Of a DNA stretch of 64,000 nucleotides, positions 17,167 to 25,478 are shown in pieces (positions within the stretch are counted from its first letter, which is position 1; each line of letters starts with the position of its first letter). The translations under genes were made by a program, and so were the position numbers. Origin of the DNA: Candidatus Agathobaculum pullistercoris (GTDB taxonomy: Bacteria; Bacillota; Clostridia; Oscillospirales; Butyricicoccaceae); the NCBI GenBank assembly GCA_019114345.1, contig DXFS01000101.1, positions 1 through 64,000 on the forward strand, read 5' to 3'. The notes beneath the pieces are model-generated. The model saw nothing but the letters and a program-made list of their open reading frames with translations. It ran no database searches and was not told where the DNA came from.

Positions 17167-17241
17167 ATTGCAAGAAAATGAAGCAAAATACGGGGGCAAA
17201 ATTTCCGCAAAGCGCCGCAGGCACAATGGTGCGGGATTGCC

Positions 17242-18210
17242 TTAGCCAAACAGCGGCCAGTCCACGGTCAGCCGGATGATCGCGCACAGCACGAGCGCAA
17301 ACACGCTCGCCGTGGTCATCAGGTCGATCGACCGCAGGATATCGCCGCGGTTAATCTCGCGGTCCGGGTCGCCGAACGCCGCCTTTTTCACGGTTTTGCC
17401 GAAATAGCTTGCATCCCCGCCGAGCTGGACGTGCAGCGCGCCTGCGCAAACCGACTCAGTCTGGCCTGCGTTCGGGCTTTTGTGCCCGTTTCGGTCACGG
17501 CGGTAGATGCGCAGCGCGTTGCGGTTGTCCAGATGCAGCATGCCCGCGCCCGCGATCATGCAGGCCGCGGTCAGCCGCGCGGGAATAAAGTTGAACACAT
17601 CGTCCATCCGGGCGGAAAACTTGCCCAGATACTCGTATTTGTCGTTGTGGTAGCCGACCATGGAGTCCAGCGTGTTTACCGCTTTGTAGAGAAAGCCCAG
17701 CGGCGCGCCGCCGATCAGCATGAAGATCATGGGCGAAACCACGCCGTCGGTCGTGTTCTCCGCCACGGTCTCGACCGCGGCCTTGATCACGCCCTCCTTA
17801 TCGAGCGCCGCCGTGTCGCGGCCGACGTACATCGCAACCGCCCTGCGTCCCGCGTCGAGCGATTCATCCAGCGCGGAATACACATGCACGCCCGCGTCCG
17901 CGAGGCTCTTGCGCGCGAACAGCGTCCAGCACAGCAGCGCCTCTACGCCAAAGCCCAGCCAGAAGTTCACGCCCCGCAGCCAGCGCAGCAGGAAAAACGG
18001 CACCGCAAAGCTCACGCCGCACACAATGATCCACAGGAACACGCCCGCGGCGGTCAGCCCGCGCGGCGATTTGGGGAAAATCCGCCGCAGCAGCTTTTCC
18101 GACAGCGATACCAGCTTGCCCACCGCACAGATCGGGTGCGGCAGCTTTTGGGGGTCGCCGAAAATCCAGTCCAGCAAAAAGCCGAGCAGCACGGCGCAGG
18201 TCACATACAT
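17242..18210 (-). CDS. cbiB: Adenosylcobinamide-phosphate synthase
   Basis: This 322-residue membrane enzyme attaches aminopropanol phosphate to adenosylcobyric acid. The N-terminus LLGFLLDWIFGDPQKLPHPI is typical of CbiB. Several transmembrane helices follow (about residues 55-80, 80-100, 150-170, 200-220, 295-315), with AAVETVAENTTDGVVSPM and YHNDKYEYLGKFSARMDDVFNFIPAR as conserved core segments. The start overlaps the end of the shortened cobU-like gene by 10 bases. The product of CobD encoded downstream is its co-substrate. Confidence 0.95.
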   Translation of the reverse strand: MYVTCAVLLGFLLDWIFGDPQKLPHPICAVGKLVSLSEKLLRRIFPKSPRGLTAAGVFLWIIVCGVSFAVPFFLLRWLRGVNFWLGFGVEALLCWTLFARKSLADAGVHVYSALDESLDAGRRAVAMYVGRDTAALDKEGVIKAAVETVAENTTDGVVSPMIFMLIGGAPLGFLYKAVNTLDSMVGYHNDKYEYLGKFSARMDDVFNFIPARLTAACMIAGAGMLHLDNRNALRIYRRDRNGHKSPNAGQTESVCAGALHVQLGGDASYFGKTVKKAAFGDPDREINRGDILRSIDLMTTASVFALVLCAIIRLTVDWPLFG

Positions 18211-18536
18211 GGCTTTTCTCCTTTGATCCACTGCGGCACGCCCGCGATCACGCGCACGACCGCGTCCGCCTCCTCTGCAAGCGCGCAGCACAGGCGGCCG
18301 ACCGCCTCGCGGTACGCTTCATCCGCGCGGTCCATCGGCACCACGCCGCAGCCGACCTCGTCACAGGTGATCACATGGCCGCGCAAACCGTCCAGCAGCG
18401 CCATCGGGTCGCGCCCCGCTGCAAGCTCGTCTCGCACAAGAGCGTGCAGGTTCTGGACGAGCGGCAGCGCGGGATACAGCCGCTTTGCGAGCGCGGCCTT
18501 GCCCTGATACGCGCCGCCGACAAATAATACCGTCAT
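18201..18536 (-). CDS. Shortened CobU-like protein (adenosylcobinamide kinase homologue)
   Basis: This 111-residue protein resembles CobU but is only about two thirds of the normal length. The N-terminal LFVGGAYQGKAALA corresponds to the CobU P-loop (GGxRSGKS) but lacks the usual Arg-Ser-Gly-Lys-Ser. The C-terminal CDEVGCGVVPMDRADEAYREAVGR and VVRVIAGVPQWIKG match the CobU end. The central block, which in CobU contains the guanylylated histidine region, is missing. An intact CobU is encoded 780 bases away in the same operon. I infer a retained but catalytically altered paralogue, perhaps a regulatory or partner subunit. It overlaps cobS by ATGA. Confidence 0.75.
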   Translation of the reverse strand: MTVLFVGGAYQGKAALAKRLYPALPLVQNLHALVRDELAAGRDPMALLDGLRGHVITCDEVGCGVVPMDRADEAYREAVGRLCCALAEEADAVVRVIAGVPQWIKGEKPCM

Positions 18537-19321
18537 ATCATCAGCCCTCCAAACGCGGCGCACGCGAGCGCGAGCAGCTCGGACAGCGAGATGCAGAAGC
18601 CCGCAAGGTCGCCCGTGATGCCGCCGAAGATGCGGCGGCTGAGCTTTTCATGCAGCCCGTACCACAGCAACAGCACGACCGCCCAAACCTTCGCTGCCCG
18701 CAGGCCGTACGGCACCGTGTATACCAGTAGCCCAGCCGCGGTCACAAGCAGTACAAATTCGATCATCAGCGTAACGGCGACTGCCTTTTTGTCGCTGTTC
18801 TCCGCAAAGATATGTGCCAGCCCGGTGTCCTTTGCGCAGGGCGACAGCACGATCTTGCATCCGCCCAGCGTGCGCGCTACGGCGAAACCTGCGCAGGCCA
18901 GCGGCAGCAGCGCGGGCTTCTCATAAATCTGCGCAAAGCACGCCGCCTCGGCCAGCAGAAACGCCATCAGCCACATCGGCCCGAACGCGCCGACATGCGG
19001 GTCTTTGAGGATGGCAAGCCGCTTCTCGCGGTCGCCGTAGGAACAGAGCGCGTCGCAGGTGTCGCACAGGCCGTCCAGATGGATGCCGCCTGAAACAAGC
19101 AGCGGAATGAGCGCTGCGCCGACAGCATAAAACAGCGCCACTGCGCCAAAATGCGCACAGAACAGGTACCACAGCCACTCGGCCGCGCCCACCAGCACGC
19201 CCACAAACGGCAGGAAAGACAGCGCCCAGCGCATGGTCTTTTTCTCCCACTGCACCTGCGGTACGGGCACCGCCGAATAGAGCGAAAACGCGACCAGCAG
19301 GCCGCTCCATGCACTTTTCAT
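18533..19321 (-). CDS. cobS: Adenosylcobinamide-GDP ribazoletransferase (cobalamin synthase)
   Basis: This 262-residue integral membrane enzyme joins adenosylcobinamide-GDP to alpha-ribazole (phosphate). It has LVAFSLYSAVPVP at the N-terminus, GGIHLDGLCDTCDALCSYGDREKRLAILKD-type metal-binding motifs near residues 87-115 (the family DGxxDxxDg signature), HVGAFG, and several helices in the C-terminal half. It starts in an ATGA overlap with cobU and ends in an ATGA overlap with the shortened cobU-like gene, so these are one translational unit. Confidence 0.94.
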   Translation of the reverse strand: MKSAWSGLLVAFSLYSAVPVPQVQWEKKTMRWALSFLPFVGVLVGAAEWLWYLFCAHFGAVALFYAVGAALIPLLVSGGIHLDGLCDTCDALCSYGDREKRLAILKDPHVGAFGPMWLMAFLLAEAACFAQIYEKPALLPLACAGFAVARTLGGCKIVLSPCAKDTGLAHIFAENSDKKAVAVTLMIEFVLLVTAAGLLVYTVPYGLRAAKVWAVVLLLWYGLHEKLSRRIFGGITGDLAGFCISLSELLALACAAFGGLMI

Positions 19322-19848
19322 CGTGTTCCCCCTTCCTTTACGGGCAGCAAAATGCCGCATACCGATTCATAGGCCGCGTCCGCGCGGGCGCAGAGCGCCG
19401 CGTTCAGCCGCCCGAGCAGTTCGATGTACCGGATGGTCTCCGCCGGGTAGGGCAGGCCGTCCGAAAAAATCTCATTCGTCACAATGACCAGCGTTTCGCA
19501 GCAGTCTTGCAGGCGCCCGATCCCTGCAAGGATGCTGCCGAACGCCGCGTCCTTTGCGCCCTCGGGCGCAAACAGCTCGTTGGCCAGCAGGTTACCCAAG
19601 TCTTCGAGCAGGATGCCGTCATACCGCCGGGGCAGTTCCAGCCCTGCAAGGTCCAGCGGCCGCTCGACCGTCTGGAAGCCCTTGCCCTGCCGCAGCGCGC
19701 GGTGCCGCGCGATGCGCTTTTGCGCCGCTGCGCCGAAGGGCTGCATGGTCGCCAGATACAGGCGGGAGTCCGCCGCGTGTTCACACAGGAGCCGCTCCGC
19801 GTGCGCGGATTTGCCGCTCGCAGAGCCGCCGGTGACCAGTATCAGCAT
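19318..19848 (-). CDS. cobU: Bifunctional adenosylcobinamide kinase/guanylyltransferase
   Basis: This 176-residue enzyme phosphorylates adenosylcobinamide and then transfers GMP to it. MLILVTGGSASGKSAHAERL is the P-loop, RIARHRALRQGKGFQTVE contains the His region used for GMP transfer, GILLEDLGNLLANELF is the Walker B-like segment, and LVIVTNEIFSDGLPYPAETIRYIELLGRLNAALC is the C-terminal signature. The ATG at 19848 follows AGGAGGG. It is the complete copy, in contrast to the 111-residue paralogue two genes downstream. Confidence 0.94.
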   Translation of the reverse strand: MLILVTGGSASGKSAHAERLLCEHAADSRLYLATMQPFGAAAQKRIARHRALRQGKGFQTVERPLDLAGLELPRRYDGILLEDLGNLLANELFAPEGAKDAAFGSILAGIGRLQDCCETLVIVTNEIFSDGLPYPAETIRYIELLGRLNAALCARADAAYESVCGILLPVKEGGTR

Positions 19849-19882
19849 GTTTTCCCTCCTGTATTTCAGAACCGATTTTGTT

Positions 19883-20317
19883 TCATTCCCCCGGGAAGCC
19901 GGGCAGCAGCCGCGCAAGCGGCTGCGCTTCTATCACACTCGCTGCATAAATCCGCTCGGTGCCGCAATAGATGTCCAACGCGGTTGCCGCAGGGTAATAC
20001 ACGATGTGATAGCTGCCCGCAGCATTGTAATCCACATAAACAGCATACCGTGCATCACCGGAAAACTGGTTTTGCAAGGCCCACCTGCGCCGCACCTTTG
20101 TTTCACACAGGGTACGGTACAAAGCTTCGGCATCCTGCGTCTGTCTTTGCTCAAATTGTGTGCCGGGATTTTCCAATTCCAGCACCTGCACTGCTATCGG
20201 CTGTTCGGCCGGCAGATAATCCGCAACCGTGTGCACAGCCAGAAAGCGAAAGCCTGCCGCACCTGCCGCAGCCATAAATACAACTAATAGCGTTGCGATC
20301 AGAATACGTTTTTTCAT
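19883..20317 (-). CDS. Membrane-anchored hypothetical protein inside the cobalamin operon
   Basis: This 144-residue protein begins MKKRILIATLLVVFMAAAGA, one N-terminal membrane segment or uncleaved signal without a lipobox, and the rest is predicted outside. The ATG at 20317 is served by AAAGGTG six bases upstream, better than an in-frame GTG at 20326 that overlaps this site. The outer part is polar with many Tyr (ARYAVYVDYNAAGSYHIVYY). I recognise no family. It sits between cobT and cobU, in the same direction, behind a 30-base hairpin. A link to cobalamin synthesis rests only on position. Confidence 0.65.
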   Translation of the reverse strand: MKKRILIATLLVVFMAAAGAAGFRFLAVHTVADYLPAEQPIAVQVLELENPGTQFEQRQTQDAEALYRTLCETKVRRRWALQNQFSGDARYAVYVDYNAAGSYHIVYYPAATALDIYCGTERIYAASVIEAQPLARLLPGFPGE

Positions 20318-20333
20318 GTCTTTCACCTTTATT

Positions 20334-20363
20334 ATCCCATCCCTGCAATTTCAGAGATGGGAT
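20334..20363 (-). other. Hairpin directly after the cobT stop codon
   Basis: Arms ATCCCATC (20334-20341) and GATGGGAT (20356-20363) form an 8-base stem ending next to the cobT stop. There is no U tract, so it looks like an mRNA processing or stability element, or a weak attenuator before the membrane-anchored gene. Confidence 0.45.
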
Positions 20364-21422
20364 TCACGTCAGCGGCTGGTATGCCTCAATCCCCGCTTCG
20401 TCAAAGCTTGGCATGCCGTCGTAAGCCGCGAGCACCAGGTCAATCATCGCCACCGCCGCGACCGCGCCCGTGCCCTCGCCGAGGCGCATGCCCGCGCTGA
20501 TGAACGGCGTATAGCCCAGCGCCTCGAGCAGCAGCCGGCCCGCGGGCTCTGCGGACTGGTGCGCCGCGATCAGATAGTCGCGCACCGCGGGACACAGCCG
20601 CACTGCAATGAGCGCCGCCGCGCACGAGATCACGCCGTCCAGCACGACCGGCAGGCCGCACACCGCCGCGCCGAGGTAAAAGCCCGCCATGCCCGCGATG
20701 TCCAGGCCGCCGACTTTGTGCAGGATGTCGACCGGGTCGTCCGGGTCAGGCTGGTGCAGCTTGAGCGCGGTCTCAATGGCATGTACCTTGCGTTCCAGCC
20801 CCTCGGAGGACAGGCCCGCGCCGCGGCCGGTCACGTCGCGCACGTTGGCGCCGGTCAGCACCGCGGTCACCGCCGCGCTCGTCGTGGTGTTGCCGATACC
20901 CATTTCGCCACCGCACACCAGCCGGTAACCCTGCGCGGCGCACCACTCGGTCATTTGGATGCCGGTTTCGAGCGCGCGCACCGCCTCTTCCCGCGTCATG
21001 GCGGGCTCTTTGGTCATGTCCGCCGTGCCATAGCGGATCTTGCGGCGCAGGATGCGCTCGCCTTCCACGTCGCGCGCCACGCCGATATCCACCGGGAAGC
21101 TGTCCATGCCGATGTGTTTCGCCATCAGGCAGACCGTGGACTTGCCGCGGCCCATGTTCTCGGTCACCGTCGCGGTGACCTCCTGTCCGCACTGGGTCAC
21201 GCCCTGCGCGACCACGCCGTTGTCCGCGCAGAACATGACGACCGCGCGCTTTGCGATCGACGGCCGCACGGTGCGCTGGATGGCCGCGAGCTGCGCGACC
21301 GCGTCCTGTAACAATCCCAAGCTGCCCAGCGGGATCGCAATATCCGAAAACCGGCGGCGCGCCGCTTCGCGGCTGTCCTCACACGGCGGCTGCACCGCCG
21401 CGATTGCCTGCTGTAAATTCAT
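20364..21422 (-). CDS. cobT: Nicotinate-nucleotide-dimethylbenzimidazole phosphoribosyltransferase
   Basis: This 352-residue enzyme activates the lower-ligand base to its alpha-riboside phosphate. Characteristic segments are AIPLGSLGLLQDAVAQLAAIQ, VVMFCADNGVVAQGVTQ, GEMGIGNTTTSAAV, GRGAGLSSEGLERK and EPAGRLLLEALGYTPFISAGMRLGEGTGA, the last containing the catalytic Glu. No dimethylbenzimidazole synthesis gene (bluB or bza) is in the window, so the base may be scavenged or made elsewhere. GGGGAGG precedes the ATG. Confidence 0.95.
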   Translation of the reverse strand: MNLQQAIAAVQPPCEDSREAARRRFSDIAIPLGSLGLLQDAVAQLAAIQRTVRPSIAKRAVVMFCADNGVVAQGVTQCGQEVTATVTENMGRGKSTVCLMAKHIGMDSFPVDIGVARDVEGERILRRKIRYGTADMTKEPAMTREEAVRALETGIQMTEWCAAQGYRLVCGGEMGIGNTTTSAAVTAVLTGANVRDVTGRGAGLSSEGLERKVHAIETALKLHQPDPDDPVDILHKVGGLDIAGMAGFYLGAAVCGLPVVLDGVISCAAALIAVRLCPAVRDYLIAAHQSAEPAGRLLLEALGYTPFISAGMRLGEGTGAVAAVAMIDLVLAAYDGMPSFDEAGIEAYQPLT

Positions 21423-21427
21423 ATCAG

Positions 21428-22768
21428 TTACCTCCCCTGTGCGCACGCGCGCACAAAGTTCTGCGCAAACGCGGGGTTTGCGCGAAAATACAGATGCGGG
21501 AAGCCCGCATACAGGGCTTCAGATGCATGGACACAGTCCCACGCGCGGCCATTCGGCTTTTCCGCGCGGAACGTATCCCCGTTGTCATCCGACTGTGCAT
21601 AGTGGAACTCGTGCGCGCGGATGATCCCGCCCGCGCAGCAGAGCAGGTTATCCTGCCCCGCGGTTAAGGTTACATAGCCGAACGGCTGGAGCTTGTCCGT
21701 CATGTGCGCATCCGCGTCAATCACGCCCGCCATCTCCGCGCCGTCCAGCGTGCGGTGCAGGTACAGAAAGCCGCCGCACTCCGCGATGGTCGGCAGGCCG
21801 CCCTGCACGGCCGCGCGGATGCTCTCGCGCATGGTGCGGTTCGCAGCGAGCTGCTCCGCGTACAGTTCGGGATACCCGCCGCCGAGGTACAGCCCGTCGA
21901 TGTTTTCCGGCAGCTTTTCGTCTTCGACCGGAGAAAAATCCACGATCTCCGCGCCCAGCGCGCGCAATACGTCAAAGTTGTCCGCATAGTAAAAGCAGAA
22001 CGCACGGTCGCGCGCGACCGCAATGCGCACCGGCTTGTCCGTCACCGGCATGAGCAGCGCGCTCTCGTCCGCGAGCGGCGGCGCGGTGTGCGCGAGGGCG
22101 AGCAGGCCGTCCAGATCGAGGCTCTCCTCCGCTGCGTCCGCGAGCAGGTCGAGTTTATACTGCAAGTCCCCGATCTCCTGCGCGGTCACAAGACCGAGGT
22201 GCCGGTCCGGGATCTCCGCCTCGGGCACGGGCGGCAGGCAGCCGTAAACGGTCAGGCCCGCCTGCTCCGCGATCGCCTTGTAAAAGGGGTACATTGCCTT
22301 GGATACCCCGTTCAGGATCACGCCGCGCAGGGTGTTGGGCGCGAAATCCCGGAACCCTTTGATCTCCGCCGCGAGCGAGAGCGACTGTCCCCGCGGCCGC
22401 ACAACCAGCACAGCGGGGGTATCGGTCGCGCGCGCGAGGTGCGCGGCCGAGGCCGCGTCCGAGGTGCCGGAAATGCCGTCGTAAAATCCCATCACGCCCT
22501 CGATGATGCCGATACCACCCGCCGGGATGTGCCGCGCGAGCTGGCTGCGCACCTCGGTTTCGTCCACAAAGAACAAATCGAGGTTGCGGCTCGGGATGCC
22601 GAGCACCGCGGTGTGGAACATGGGGTCAATGTAGTCCGGGCCGCACTTGAACGCCGCCAGTGCCGCGCCGCGCCGCTGGAGCGCGCGCAGCAGCGCGCTT
22701 GTCACGGTTGTTTTGCCGCAGCCCGAGCCGGTGCCCGCGATCAGCAAGCGGGGCGCGTTATTCTGCAT
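21428..22768 (-). CDS. cbiA: Cobyrinic acid a,c-diamide synthase
   Basis: This 446-residue glutamine amidotransferase amidates the a and c side chains. The N-terminal ATPase P-loop is LLIAGTGSGCGKTTVTSAL and is followed by FKCGPDYIDPMFH and GVMGFYDG. The C-terminal glutaminase has GLYLGGGYPELYAEQLAAN and TIAECGGFLYLH with the nucleophilic Cys. The start overlaps the cbiET end by 11 bases, so translation is coupled. The length is normal. Confidence 0.95.
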   Translation of the reverse strand: MQNNAPRLLIAGTGSGCGKTTVTSALLRALQRRGAALAAFKCGPDYIDPMFHTAVLGIPSRNLDLFFVDETEVRSQLARHIPAGGIGIIEGVMGFYDGISGTSDAASAAHLARATDTPAVLVVRPRGQSLSLAAEIKGFRDFAPNTLRGVILNGVSKAMYPFYKAIAEQAGLTVYGCLPPVPEAEIPDRHLGLVTAQEIGDLQYKLDLLADAAEESLDLDGLLALAHTAPPLADESALLMPVTDKPVRIAVARDRAFCFYYADNFDVLRALGAEIVDFSPVEDEKLPENIDGLYLGGGYPELYAEQLAANRTMRESIRAAVQGGLPTIAECGGFLYLHRTLDGAEMAGVIDADAHMTDKLQPFGYVTLTAGQDNLLCCAGGIIRAHEFHYAQSDDNGDTFRAEKPNGRAWDCVHASEALYAGFPHLYFRANPAFAQNFVRACAQGR

Positions 22769-23951
22769 CTGCTCCGCCTCCCGACAGGATGAACACCGGA
22801 TTATTTGCGGTCATCATGGTGTACGGCCCGACCGCCTTGCCGCGCGCCGCGGAAAGCTGGGTGACCTCGACATCTGCAAAGCCGAGCGCGGACAGCGCCG
22901 CCTGCGTCTCGTGCAGGGTCTCGAGCGCGATCGCGTTGACCACCACGCGCACCGCGGGGTTCTTCTGCTTTGCGATTTCGAGGATGCGCTGCATCGCGCC
23001 GCCACTCCCGCCGACAAACACGCAGTCCGGCGCAGGCAGGGCTTCGAGTGCGTCCGGCGCTGAGCCCTCGACGATCTGCACATTGTACCCGCCGAGCTTT
23101 GCGCGGTTTTCGCGCAGCAGGGCGACCGCTTCGGGCTTGCGCTCGACCGCGTACACCAGTCCGTCGGACGCTTTCCGCGCCAGCTCGAGCGTCACTGCGC
23201 CCGTGCCCGCGCCCACGTCCCAAACCGTGTCGCGCGGCTGTACCGCAAGGCGGCTGACCGATACCCAGCGCACCTCTTCCTTGGTCATAGGTACTTTGGC
23301 ACGGGTGAGCATGTCGTCCCGCACCGGCTCATAAGCGTTCACCGCGTCCGGGTGCTCGATCAACAGCACGGCCAGATTGCCGCAGGCTTCCGCCGCCAGC
23401 GTCTCCGCTGTCCCGGTCTGGATGCGCTCGTCTGCCGCGCCGAGGTTTTCGCCGAGGTGCACGGTCAGGCCGCCCAGCCCCGCGTCCGCAAGAGTTTTGC
23501 ACACCTTGGGGGCGGTATTTTCACCTCCCGTGAGCACGAAGGTCTTTTTGTGGTAGCTGACCGCGCAGAGGATGCTGCCCGCGCGCCCATGCAGGCTGCG
23601 CACGCAGGCGTCGTCATACGAAACGCCAAGCTTTGCGCAGAAATACTGCATGCTGGATAAGCCGCAGACCAGCCGCACATCGCCATACGGCGCGAGCTGC
23701 CCGCGCAGCCGCCCGGCGGCGCTGAAAAAGCCCACGTCGCCCGAAACCAGCACGGACACGGTCGGCGCATCGGATGCGATCGCCTCAGCCGCGAGCCGGT
23801 CGAACGGGCAGACCACAGCGCGGTCACAGACCGCGGTCAGCCGCTGGGTGGCGAACACCTCGTCCGATGCCGCGAGCGCGTGCACGGCCTCGCCGGTCAG
23901 GCTGTCCGGTGCGCCCATGCCTGCGCCGATGATATAGAATTTGCGGGACAT
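22758..23951 (-). CDS. cbiET: CbiE-CbiT fusion: cobalt-precorrin-7 C5-methyltransferase / cobalt-precorrin-6B C15-methyltransferase (decarboxylating)
   Basis: This 397-residue fusion has CbiE first (residues 1 to about 200, tetrapyrrole methylase fold with YIIGAGMGAPDSLT and VLVSGDVGFFSAA) and CbiT second (about 205-397, class I methyltransferase with DTVWDVGAGTGAVTLELAR as SAM site and VFVGGSGGAMQRIL). It is equivalent to aerobic CobL in architecture. AGGAGGG sits before the ATG. It is preceded by a 245-base non-coding gap full of GC-rich hairpins, so a boundary between hemL and this gene is possible. Confidence 0.94.
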   Translation of the reverse strand: MSRKFYIIGAGMGAPDSLTGEAVHALAASDEVFATQRLTAVCDRAVVCPFDRLAAEAIASDAPTVSVLVSGDVGFFSAAGRLRGQLAPYGDVRLVCGLSSMQYFCAKLGVSYDDACVRSLHGRAGSILCAVSYHKKTFVLTGGENTAPKVCKTLADAGLGGLTVHLGENLGAADERIQTGTAETLAAEACGNLAVLLIEHPDAVNAYEPVRDDMLTRAKVPMTKEEVRWVSVSRLAVQPRDTVWDVGAGTGAVTLELARKASDGLVYAVERKPEAVALLRENRAKLGGYNVQIVEGSAPDALEALPAPDCVFVGGSGGAMQRILEIAKQKNPAVRVVVNAIALETLHETQAALSALGFADVEVTQLSAARGKAVGPYTMMTANNPVFILSGGGADAE

Positions 23952-24042
23952 ATTTTTCCCTCCTATTCCAAGTCAACCGCCCCTGGGCGGGACGATCCGC
24001 TTTCCGCTCGCGGAGAAAGTGCGCCTGCGCGGCGCGGGCGGG

Positions 24043-24075
24043 CAAGAGGGGAGACACGAAGTTTCTCCCCTCTTG
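24043..24075. repeat. Perfect 12-base palindromic stem in the hemL-cbiET gap
   Basis: CAAGAGGGGAGA (24043-24054) and TCTCCCCTCTTG (24064-24075) are exact reverse complements with a 9-base loop. The 245-base gap (23952-24196) has other GC-rich hairpins but no ORF and no convincing promoter. No U tract follows the stem on the minus strand, so a terminator call is weak. Confidence 0.6.
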
Positions 24076-24196
24076 TCAATCACCCCTTTTCTTTCAGGGC
24101 GCGCGGCGCGCGCAAGGGTAAGTGACGCTTTCCATTCTGCGCCCAGCTGCCTTTCAGGCTAAGCAGAAGTTTTGCATACCCCAGATTCTTTTCGGC

Positions 24197-25477
24197 TCAA
24201 AGTGCGGCAATGCTTTCCTCAGCTGCCTTGACCGTCGCTGCAAGATCGTCCTGCGTGTGCGCAGACGAGACGAACATCGCCTCGAACTGGCTGGGCGCGA
24301 GGTATACGCCGCGCAATAACATCTCATTAAAATACTTTGCGTATTTCTTTGTATCGCTGGTCTTGGCGGCTGCGAAGCAGTCCACCGGGGTCTCGGTGAA
24401 GTACGGGCACAGCAGCGAACCGATCTGGTTGACCTGCATTTTGGCGCTATGCTTTTTCGCGCTTTCGCGCAGGTGGTCTGCGATATACTGCGCAGAAGTC
24501 TCCATTTTGTGGTAAACCTCGGGATGCGCAGTCAGAATTTCAAGCTGCGCCAGTCCTGCTGCCATGGCGACCGGATTGCCGGACAGCGTGCCCGCCTGAT
24601 ACACCGGGCCGCACGGCGCGACCTGCTCCATCAGCGCGCGCGTGCCTGCATATGCGCCGACCGGCATACCGCCGCCAATGATCTTGCCAAAGGTGACAAG
24701 GTCGGCGCGCACGCCGAAGTATTCCTGCGCGCCGCCCGCTGCAAGGCGGAAGCCCGTGATAACCTCGTCAAAGATAAGCAAGCTGCCGTGCTTGTCGCAC
24801 AGCTCGCGCAGGCCCTGCAAAAAGCCGTCCTTGGGCGGCACAACGCCCATATTCGCCGCAACCGGCTCGACGATCACCGCCGCCACCTGTCCCGGGTTGG
24901 CGTCCAGCAGGCGTTCAACCGAGGCGAGGTCGTTATACTGCGCCATCAGCGTATCCTGCGCCGCGCCTTTTGTCACGCCCTTGGAGTCCGGCTCGCCCTG
25001 CGTGAGCGCGCCGCTGCCCGCGCCGACCAGCATCGCGTCCGAATGGCCGTGGTAGCATCCCTCGAACTTGATGATCTTGTCGCGCCCGGTCGCGCCGCGC
25101 GCAAGACGCACCGCGCTCATGACCGCCTCGGTGCCTGAATTGACCATGCGCACCATTTCGATATTCGGCACCATCTCGACCATCTTCTCCGCCATCTTGA
25201 CCTCAAGGGCGGTCGGTGCGCCGAACGACAGGCCGTTTACCATACGGTCATAGACCGCTTTCAGAATGTCCGGGTGGCTGTGACCAAGTACCATCGGCCC
25301 CCACGAGCCGACGTAATCGATGTACTCCACACCGTCTTCATCCCAGATGTGGCTGCCTTTGCCCTTGACCACAAAACGTGGATTACCGCCCACCGCACGG
25401 AACGCGCGCACGGGCGAGTTGACGCCGCCGGGCAGCACCTTGACCGCCCGCTCAAAAAGCTGTTCGGATTTCGTCAT
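24197..25477 (-). CDS. hemL: Glutamate-1-semialdehyde 2,1-aminomutase
   Basis: This 426-residue PLP enzyme converts glutamate-1-semialdehyde to 5-aminolevulinate in the C5 pathway. FERAVKVLPGGVNSPVRAF, VNSGTEAVMSAVRLARG, FEGCYHGHSDAMLV, LIFDEVITGFRLA and VTFGKIIGGGMPVGAY (PLP lysine) are the family motifs. The ATG at 25477 is one base after the hemB stop; an upstream extension of the frame has no support. It works with HemA encoded in the same operon. Confidence 0.96.
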   Translation of the reverse strand: MTKSEQLFERAVKVLPGGVNSPVRAFRAVGGNPRFVVKGKGSHIWDEDGVEYIDYVGSWGPMVLGHSHPDILKAVYDRMVNGLSFGAPTALEVKMAEKMVEMVPNIEMVRMVNSGTEAVMSAVRLARGATGRDKIIKFEGCYHGHSDAMLVGAGSGALTQGEPDSKGVTKGAAQDTLMAQYNDLASVERLLDANPGQVAAVIVEPVAANMGVVPPKDGFLQGLRELCDKHGSLLIFDEVITGFRLAAGGAQEYFGVRADLVTFGKIIGGGMPVGAYAGTRALMEQVAPCGPVYQAGTLSGNPVAMAAGLAQLEILTAHPEVYHKMETSAQYIADHLRESAKKHSAKMQVNQIGSLLCPYFTETPVDCFAAAKTSDTKKYAKYFNEMLLRGVYLAPSQFEAMFVSSAHTQDDLAATVKAAEESIAAL

Positions 25478-25478
25478 A

